Shown in pieces: positions 25,394-30,264 of a stretch of 30,264 nucleotides of DNA. Each line of letters opens with the position of its first letter. Positions within the stretch are counted from its first letter, which is position 1. This stretch comes from a virus. Below the pieces are notes generated by a model. That model was not told the DNA's origin. It made no database searches and worked only from the letters and a program-made list of their open reading frames with translations. Made by a program: the position numbers and the translations under genes. The DNA is taken from positions 1 to 30,264 of the IMG/VR virus record IMGVR_UViG_3300032304_000470. The stretch is one strand, 5' to 3'.

Positions 25394-25483
25394 TTACTTG
25401 CCCTTCTTCTTGGCTGTCTTCTTGGCCGGCGGCATCGTCATCTTGCCGGCGGGCTTTGCGCCGTAGGGTTTCATGCTTGGCAT
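25394..25483 (-). CDS. 29-residue Lys/Pro/Ala-rich basic peptide
   Basis: The product begins MPSMKPYGAKPAGKM and ends in a K/A/P tail (PPAKKTAKKKGK). GGAGAG lies five bases before ATG 25483; an upstream ATG at 25495 would add four residues. It fits between the portal stop and the next start with no spare room, which supports it being translated. It resembles histone H1-like tails and could bind DNA or be a minor virion component. Its small size leaves doubt. Confidence 0.6.
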   Translation of the reverse strand: MPSMKPYGAKPAGKMTMPPAKKTAKKKGK

Positions 25484-25505
25484 AGGTCTCTCCATTGTTG
25501 AATGT

Positions 25506-27200
25506 TCATAGCTCAGTACCCGCGGGCGACTGATACCCCGAGAAGAGATTGATGATATCAGACGCCGCGTTGGGTTCGTTGGTTTTGACCGTGCCAAGCT
25601 TCTGCGCAGCGTTGGCCTGGCGCTCGACGCTCTCGAGCTGTGCCTGCCGCTGCTGCATCTCCGCTCGCTGCTGGCGGACGATCGCCACGTCCTCGCCAGA
25701 CACGATAAGGTCGGGATCGACGCCCAGCATGTCGCCGTAGGCGTCAGCCCACTTGTCGCTGTCCAGCTTGTCAAGCACGTCCGGTTTCATTTGAGCGATC
25801 ATGCCCATACTCGCCACGTAACGATCGACGCTGTTGACGCCCACAGCGCGCTGCGCCTGTGCCAGCATCGAGACGAACTCGACGTCCAGTTCGACGCCTT
25901 GCAGCTCTTCGGGCGGCGGGGGCAGCACCCCGGCACCGATCATCTTCGCGAACGTCTCGTCGATCAGCGGTTTCAGCAGTTCGTTGTGCAGGCGCTCAAG
26001 GACTGGCCCCAGCATCAGGAGCTTCTCTTCGTGACGCTCGGCGACCTCAGTCGCGGTCATGTTGGTGTTGGTTGACTGCGCCAGCATCAGGAACAGGTCG
26101 GCGTAGAACGCGCCATTGATGCGTTGCCGCACGTCCTGAATGTCAATCAGCAGATGTTCCAGGTTGAGGTTGACGTTGAACAGCGTGCTGACAGCGTTGT
26201 TGGTGCCTGGCGCGTCCACATAAGTGACGCCGCCAGGCAGGTAATCGATGTCGCGACCCTTCATGGACGCTGGCACTTGCAGCGGGGGCTTGGTCATGTA
26301 GTCGATGCCATTGGCCTTGCGCAGCTGCTCGTGCTGCAGCTGCTTGATGTCGCCGAGGGCCTCCATGCCCGGGCTGGATCCGTAAATGTCGCCCCCCGAT
26401 TTGTGCCACCGCGGCGCCAGCGCGGGGAAGCGATCAAACCCACCCTCACGCAGGAACTTGTTGTTGGCACCGTCGCTGCCAGGCTCAAAATAGACAGACC
26501 GCCAGGGTTTGTTCTTGCCGTCCTTCATGCGCGGATCGCGGTCCACGCGCGGTTCGATCGCGTGTATCACCGGCACCCATGCATCAAGGTTGCCAGACGT
26601 GTGCAGGTTCTGGACGGTACGTGAGCAGTTCTCGTAGCCAAACTCGCCCACCATCTCGCCGACCGTCTTCTCGAACTCGCGGTACAAGGTGTTCACGCGA
26701 CCGCGATAGTCGGATGCGATCGCGAACTCGCCGACGGGAGCCTGGTAGTGGTGGATCACGCTGTCGAAATCGTCGAGCATGATCGACGTTGAGGTGCCAA
26801 ACGCGCCCAGTTCCTCGTAGATTGCGTGCAGGGACAGGTAGGTATTGGAGCGCGCGAACACGTTGAGCATTCGCCTCTGCGTGTCCGCCAGCCATTCCTT
26901 GACCGGACCGTAGTCCATCAGGTCTTCGTCTGGCAGGGCAAGGCGGAACCACGGCCGCGCCGGCGACGTCATGCCCGACATCATGCCAGCTGCCAGCACA
27001 CGCAGGGCGCGTGAGGCCGTGTTGTCGAAGATGGCGTTGTGTTTCTTCGTGCCCTTGTTGCGGTCGGATCGATAGAACCGCGCCGATCGTGGCATCAGGT
27101 AGTCAGACAGTTCGCGCCAGTGCGTAATCCAGCTTGAGCGTTCGCTCTGCAGGCTGACCCACCGGGTCTGTAGCTGGCTGCGCTGGCGAACAATATCCAT
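25506..27200 (-). CDS. Portal protein (head-to-tail connector)
   Basis: The product has 564 residues, compared with 536 for T7 gp8. It starts with helices RSQLQTRWVSLQSERSSWITHWRE..., then LSDYLMPRSARF, RALRVLAAGMMSGMTSPARPWF, and later TKPPLQVPASMKGRDIDYLPGG and NTNMTATEVAERHEEK (about 375-390). These are family hallmarks of bacteriophage head-to-tail connecting proteins. The C-terminus is Gln-rich helical (about 505-535). Twelve copies form the DNA gate at one vertex and bind TerL and the adaptor ring. ATG 27200 overlaps the previous stop by one base (TGATG). Confidence 0.94.
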   Translation of the reverse strand: MDIVRQRSQLQTRWVSLQSERSSWITHWRELSDYLMPRSARFYRSDRNKGTKKHNAIFDNTASRALRVLAAGMMSGMTSPARPWFRLALPDEDLMDYGPVKEWLADTQRRMLNVFARSNTYLSLHAIYEELGAFGTSTSIMLDDFDSVIHHYQAPVGEFAIASDYRGRVNTLYREFEKTVGEMVGEFGYENCSRTVQNLHTSGNLDAWVPVIHAIEPRVDRDPRMKDGKNKPWRSVYFEPGSDGANNKFLREGGFDRFPALAPRWHKSGGDIYGSSPGMEALGDIKQLQHEQLRKANGIDYMTKPPLQVPASMKGRDIDYLPGGVTYVDAPGTNNAVSTLFNVNLNLEHLLIDIQDVRQRINGAFYADLFLMLAQSTNTNMTATEVAERHEEKLLMLGPVLERLHNELLKPLIDETFAKMIGAGVLPPPPEELQGVELDVEFVSMLAQAQRAVGVNSVDRYVASMGMIAQMKPDVLDKLDSDKWADAYGDMLGVDPDLIVSGEDVAIVRQQRAEMQQRQAQLESVERQANAAQKLGTVKTNEPNAASDIINLFSGYQSPAGTEL

Positions 27201-27511
27201 CAGGACCCCAGCACGCTGGTTCTGCCCAGCATTCCGCCAGACACAGGTGCACCGCCAGCGCCGGTGAGGAACGTACCGCCTGGCCCGCCGCTTGACGCCG
27301 TACGGTTGCGGGCCATGATCGCTGCCACGTTGGGCGCTTTCTGGTTCATGCGGTTGAAGTCGCGCTCAGACTGGCGCTGCTGCGTCTCTGCCTGCTGCGC
27401 AGCTGTGCGTGCAGCGTTCTTCTGCATCCGTGACGATTTCTGGCCAGAATAGACGCTGTACGCGGTGTTCGCGACCGTGGCTGCTGCGATGACGGCTGCT
27501 GAAACACCCAT
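27200..27511 (-). CDS. Small helical phage protein before the portal
   Basis: The 103-residue protein from ATG 27511 has an Ala/Val-rich hydrophobic N-terminus (MGVSAAVIAAATVANTAYSVYSG), an Arg/Gln/Lys-rich helix (about 25-62) and a Gly/Ser-rich C-terminus. The start is set by AAGGGTG nearby and the one-base overlap with the acetyltransferase stop. The longer open frame upstream is Arg/Ala-rich and lies in the shadow of the neighbouring gene. Similar small proteins are common next to portal genes of podoviruses; a role in head-tail joining or as a minor ejected component is inferred from position only. Confidence 0.75.
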   Translation of the reverse strand: MGVSAAVIAAATVANTAYSVYSGQKSSRMQKNAARTAAQQAETQQRQSERDFNRMNQKAPNVAAIMARNRTASSGGPGGTFLTGAGGAPVSGGMLGRTSVLGS

Positions 27512-27960
27512 CAGAGCACCCTTGTGTAGACAACGTCCTGCACGCGATAGCCCATGCGCGGCAGGATCTGGTCGAGGTTGGTGTCGGGCTTGGCATGCCA
27601 CAGCATCATCTGCGCCCCGCGTTCCTTTGCCAGGCGCTCGGTCTCGCGCATCAGCTTGAGGCCAGCTGGCCCCTGGCGCTTGTCCTCGCGCACGTACAGC
27701 ACGTCGCTTTGGCACATCATCAGGTCGCTGTAGTGCAGGTTGTGCGCCATGATGTTGACGCTGTAGCCGACGATCTCGTCGCCGTCGAACGCGCCAAGGG
27801 ACAGCAGGGCGTTCTTGCTCTCAAGCATTTCGTATGTCGAAATGTCCGGCTTCAAGATCATCAAGCCCTTATTCGTCGTCAGTTCCTCGCGGTGAGCTTC
27901 GAGCAGACGCCAAGCCTGCTCGATCCACTCAGTGGCTCGGATCTCGCGTATTGCTACCAT
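27511..27960 (-). CDS. GNAT-family N-acetyltransferase
   Basis: The 149-residue product has the GNAT layout: an N-terminal helix EWIEQAWRLLEAHREEL, strands with LLSLGAFDGDEIVGYSVNI (about 52-70), DVLYVREDKRQGPAGLKLM (about 86-104), where R95-QGPAG100 forms the acetyl-CoA pyrophosphate loop, and a C-terminal LPRMGYRVQDVVYTR. It transfers an acetyl group from acetyl-CoA to an amine. The substrate is unknown. Similar genes occur between terminase and portal genes in many BPP-1-like and other podovirus genomes, so it may modify a virion or host protein. It lies 20 bases downstream of terL and overlaps the next gene by one base. Confidence 0.85.
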   Translation of the reverse strand: MVAIREIRATEWIEQAWRLLEAHREELTTNKGLMILKPDISTYEMLESKNALLSLGAFDGDEIVGYSVNIMAHNLHYSDLMMCQSDVLYVREDKRQGPAGLKLMRETERLAKERGAQMMLWHAKPDTNLDQILPRMGYRVQDVVYTRVL

Positions 27961-27980
27961 TTGCGTCCCAGATCAATAGA

Positions 27981-29321
27981 TCACACAAGATCAAGTGGAT
28001 TATACTCGTGCGCGACCTTGCGGCTGTGCTGCTCAAAGAACCGTTCGCGCTCGCTCTTAGGGGCGATCGGCGAGGAGAATGTGAGGGCGAGGGCATCGCC
28101 CAGGTCGGGCGAAGGCAGGCCGCGCTCCTTCAGTTCGTCCTTGCTTTCGAGCACTTTCTTGCCCGCCAGGTTGTAGCTGTAGATGGGCGCAGCGAGGTCC
28201 TGCTTGAGCGCCACATCGTCCGGAATGGCCCCGCCCAGGCGTATCCAGTCAGCCATCACGCACCAGATCTCGGTGCGCTTGTTGATGTACTGGTCGTCGA
28301 TCGGCTTGCCACCAAAGGGCACCTCGATCACCGAATGCCTTAGCTGGCGCAGGCGATCAATGACGCCTGAGCCCGCGCCAGCATCGCAGAACACGGCGTC
28401 GGGCTTCCACTCGTCGATCTTGGACGCCACGCGCGCAGCGAGTTCCATGTTATCCACGCCACGCAGGACGATCGGGGGGAACGCAACCAGCCCCTGGCGT
28501 GGGAAGATCACGCTGCGATCGTCGCCAAAGCGCGCAGGATCCACGCCAAGGATCTTGGAAGCGTACTGGTAATCGGGCAGTTTGACCTGCCTGCGTGAGG
28601 CGTCCTGCACGTCTGACAGGGAGATCAGCTGGTTGTCGCCAGCGGCGCTGAAATCGCACAGGTATTCGCGCGAAAAGCTGGTCTCGTGCATGTCTCGCCG
28701 CAGGCGCTCGACCTCATCGGGATCCAGGCTGCCGGTGTCGTACACCGTGTAGCGTGCTGACTGCCACTCTGGCAGCCGCTCGGCGCGGAAGAACAGCTCC
28801 GAAAACAGGTTGACGCCGGCCGGCGTGCCGATGAACAGCGACCATCCTTTGCGGTCGGACAGCGCGGGCTGCAAGATGTCCTGCCACACCTCGGGCTTGA
28901 TCTGGGCAACCTCGTCCATCACCACGCCATCAAGGCGCACACCACGCAAAGCGTCGGGATTGTCGCCGCCAAATATGCGGATTACCGCTTTGTTGTGCCT
29001 GAACACAACCGACAGGTCGCTCTCGTTGACCGTCAAAGCATTGTGCATGATCAGGGGAGCGAGGCGCTGCTTGAGGCGCGACCAGGCGATCGTCTTCGCC
29101 TGTTTCAGGTAGGGTGCAACGTAGACGAAATAGGGCAGCTCGAGCTGGCACTTCAGGGCTGCATCGATCAACTCCATGATCGCGAGTTCAGTCTTGCCCG
29201 CCCGTCGGTGCAGCGCCAGGACCGTGAACCGCTTGCGCGATCGGTGGCACTCTGCCTGCCACTCGCGTGGGTAGTAGCCGAGGCTAACTTCCTGCGCCAC
29301 TGGGCACACCAGTCGAGACAA
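27981..29321 (-). CDS. terL: Terminase large subunit (packaging ATPase and nuclease)
   Basis: The product has 446 residues. The ATPase domain shows Walker A HRRAGKT (38-44), Walker B VVMDE (133-137) and a coupling motif FIGTPAG (163-169). The nuclease domain has acidic residues in GVDPARFGDDRS (D261), FCDAGAG (D313) and SPDLGDALALTF (D406 or D409). It pumps DNA into the procapsid through the portal and cuts it. No ATG exists ahead of Walker A, so the start must be TTG or GTG; TTG 29321 gives the longest product, while GTG codons nearby (29306 or 29297) are alternatives. It overlaps the 3' end of terS by 38 bases, so its translation is likely coupled. Confidence 0.95.
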   Translation of the reverse strand: MSRLVCPVAQEVSLGYYPREWQAECHRSRKRFTVLALHRRAGKTELAIMELIDAALKCQLELPYFVYVAPYLKQAKTIAWSRLKQRLAPLIMHNALTVNESDLSVVFRHNKAVIRIFGGDNPDALRGVRLDGVVMDEVAQIKPEVWQDILQPALSDRKGWSLFIGTPAGVNLFSELFFRAERLPEWQSARYTVYDTGSLDPDEVERLRRDMHETSFSREYLCDFSAAGDNQLISLSDVQDASRRQVKLPDYQYASKILGVDPARFGDDRSVIFPRQGLVAFPPIVLRGVDNMELAARVASKIDEWKPDAVFCDAGAGSGVIDRLRQLRHSVIEVPFGGKPIDDQYINKRTEIWCVMADWIRLGGAIPDDVALKQDLAAPIYSYNLAGKKVLESKDELKERGLPSPDLGDALALTFSSPIAPKSERERFFEQHSRKVAHEYNPLDLV

Positions 29322-29622
29322 CGAGAGTTCCGCTCACCTCGTGCTGCTGCTTTTCAGTCCACCCCGCGCGTGAGGACAGAAAAAACTTCTGCGCCTGGAC
29401 ATCGCCATGCATCGCATTGCGCTTCAGGCTGTTGGCCACCTGCTCGACCACCTTGGCTTTGCCGATGTCGCATTCCTCGCGATAATACTTGGTCAGGGTG
29501 TCGTGGCTGAACCCGCAAATACGCGCGATCGTAACGTGATCCATGCCGTAGGCAACGAGATGCTCGACCCTGTCGGCAATCTCCTGACATCTAACGTGAG
29601 GTGGTCTGCCTGCTTTCTTCAT
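29284..29622 (-). CDS. terS: Terminase small subunit
   Basis: The product has 112 residues. It contains a helix-turn-helix (about 26-48: GMDHVTIARICGFSHDTLTK), then a helical oligomerisation stretch, and GDVQAQKFFLSSRAGWTEKQ at about 73-92. This layout, especially GDxxAxxFxLxxRxGWxxK, is standard for phage small terminases. It should recognise the packaging start site and recruit TerL. The start is ATG 29622, with only a weak GGAT upstream. The gene overlaps terL by 38 bases. Confidence 0.9.
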   Translation of the reverse strand: MKKAGRPPHVRCQEIADRVEHLVAYGMDHVTIARICGFSHDTLTKYYREECDIGKAKVVEQVANSLKRNAMHGDVQAQKFFLSSRAGWTEKQQHEVSGTLVVSTGVPSGAGS

Positions 29623-29647
29623 ATCCGCGCGCGTGAACTACGGTAAA

Positions 29648-29791
29648 TCACGACTTGCTTTTGTTCGCCGTCTTCGCAGCAGCCTTAAAAGCCGCGGCGG
29701 TCGGTGCGCCTTTGGTGCCGGGCTTGCGCATGGTCTCGCCGCGTGCGCGCTTGGCGTGGATGTTGGCGTAGAGGCCGGGTTTACTCGCCAT
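29648..29791 (-). CDS. 47-residue basic protein (KPGLYANIHAKR type)
   Basis: The product starts MASKPGLYANIHAKR, then RKPGTKGAPTAAAFKAAAKT, and is rich in Lys, Ala and Arg. Short proteins with KPGLYANIHAKR...MRKPGxKGAPT are widely found in phage and bacterial genomes, with unknown function. ATG 29791 overlaps the 3' end of the upstream gene by 11 bases, and the stop is 25 bases before terS. Its high charge suggests DNA binding, which would fit its position next to the packaging genes. Confidence 0.8.
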   Translation of the reverse strand: MASKPGLYANIHAKRARGETMRKPGTKGAPTAAAFKAAAKTANKSKS

Positions 29792-30122
29792 CAAGAAAAA
29801 CCTCTATCGGGTCAGGGATATCGGCGTTGTGATATTCGTGTCCTATCCACAACTCCAGCACAACGCGGGCTGGATTGTCAAGCAGTATGGCGGTTGCTTG
29901 TGGCCAAGTCCGCGTAACGCGGAACTCCTTGCGGAATGCTCCGCTCCACATCTCGGCGATAGCCTGGCAGGCCGTGGCCTCGATGAGGCGCTGGGCTTTC
30001 CGGCGCCGCATGTCGGTAACGTCCAGCTCGCGCACCGCCTCGATGACGTGCGCGACAATGGCATCCACGAAAGCGTCGTCAATGATGTGGGGGAAGAAAA
30101 TCGCTTGAATGAGATTAGCCAT
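29781..30122 (-). CDS. Hypothetical protein upstream of terS
   Basis: The product has 113 residues from ATG 30122. A hydrophobic N-terminus (MANLIQAIFFPHIIDDAFVDAIV) is followed by charged helices (about 33-60), ending in a beta/loop part with LELWIGHEYHNADIPDP. I recognise no family. The upstream part of the open frame (to 30194) is not used, as it contains a strong inverted repeat. No clear ribosome binding site was found. It overlaps the 47-aa gene by 11 bases and is the first complete gene of the late block in this window. Confidence 0.65.
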   Translation of the reverse strand: MANLIQAIFFPHIIDDAFVDAIVAHVIEAVRELDVTDMRRRKAQRLIEATACQAIAEMWSGAFRKEFRVTRTWPQATAILLDNPARVVLELWIGHEYHNADIPDPIEVFLDGE

Positions 30123-30130
30123 TGGGAAGG

Positions 30131-30169
30131 ACCCGCCAGAGACCAGGGGGGTGGTTAACTCTGGCGGGT
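30131..30169. promoter_or_regulatory. Inverted repeat upstream of the first late gene
   Basis: ACCCGCCAGAG (30131-30141) and CTCTGGCGGGT (30159-30169) are perfect 11-base inverted arms with a 17-base loop. There is no T-run on either side, so it is not a plain intrinsic terminator. It sits only eight bases before ATG 30122, so a folded leader could influence translation, or the site may bind a protein. Confidence 0.55.
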
Positions 30170-30199
30170 GGACCCCTCGTCGCGCTAGCGACATCCCGC

Positions 30200-30228
30200 A
30201 AGATTGATCAATCCGCCGCAGGTGTCAA
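30200..30228 (-). promoter_or_regulatory. Weak promoter-like sequence
   Basis: The minus strand reads TTGACA (30223-30228), a 17-base spacer, then AATCTT (30200-30205). The -35 match is perfect but the -10 matches only three of six positions. It would place transcription through the inverted repeat and into the late genes. The -35 lies inside a possible upstream coding end. Confidence 0.25.
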
Positions 30229-30264
30229 CACCACCGACGCCATGGTGCGGACCTTGGCCAGCTC
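30208..30264 (-). CDS. Possible 3' end of an upstream gene
   Basis: On the minus strand an open frame enters from the right edge and stops at TGA 30208, giving 18 residues, ELAKVRTMASVVLTPAAD. Codon choice looks natural but the fragment is too short to identify. It leaves an 85-base gap before ATG 30122 that holds the inverted repeat. Confidence 0.3.
   Translation of the reverse strand, partial: ELAKVRTMASVVLTPAAD

Noticed and set aside
27200-27715. A 171-codon version of the small gene before the portal
   Set aside because: The added 68 codons overlap the acetyltransferase gene and look like shadow sequence; ATG 27511 is coupled to the previous stop.
1-30264. tRNA genes or a lysis cassette
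   Set aside because: No convincing tRNA fold, endolysin catalytic motif or Rz pair was found. The membrane protein at 901-1362 alone is too little to call a holin.

Overview
The window is a 30 kb stretch of a tailed-phage (podovirus) genome or prophage. About 28.5 kb (minus strand, 30122 down to 1400) is an almost gap-free head, packaging and tail module. Stop/start overlaps such as TGATG, ATGA and GTGA are frequent, which indicates one or a few long translationally coupled late transcripts. The DNA is GC-rich. The head genes resemble Bordetella phage BPP-1 (Bbp16/Bbp17/Bbp19-type proteins) and the tail and ejection genes follow T7-like podovirus logic. The host is probably a proteobacterium, perhaps an alphaproteobacterium; this is inferred from general style and GC content, not proven.

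Layout in the direction of late transcription (right to left): a possible 3' end of an upstream gene (30208-30264); two small unknown genes; terS and terL; a GNAT-fold acetyltransferase; a small helical protein; the portal; a set of very small ORFs; a repeat-containing fibre-like protein; a lipoprotein carrying HExxH; a large AT-rich pectate-lyase-fold tailspike; a 42-aa basic protein; a Bbp19-like protein; scaffold; major capsid protein; Bbp16-like cement protein; a 61-aa protein containing a perfect DNA hairpin; tail tube adaptor (T7 gp11-like); tail nozzle (gp12-like); three internal/ejection proteins (gp14-like, gp15-like and a 3190-residue polyvalent giant in the gp16 position); a gp17-like tail fibre; and its probable assembly partner.

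The left 1.4 kb is different. A plus-strand pair (a 65-aa acidic protein and a four-helix membrane protein) ends at a strong intrinsic terminator that faces the end of the late operon. It diverges from a small ribbon-helix-helix-like regulator. Between the two units lie five copies of a GTGGCAA-type repeat, a candidate operator. This looks like a moron or control cassette.

The most notable item is the giant protein. It appears to combine an ADP-ribosyltransferase-like domain, other polyvalent-protein modules, a HEMGH zincin motif and a helical, membrane-prone C-terminus. It sits where podoviruses encode the protein ejected ahead of the genome, so it could be a multi-effector package delivered at infection. 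No integrase, repressor, polymerase, endolysin, reverse transcriptase, tRNA or CRISPR array was seen in the window.
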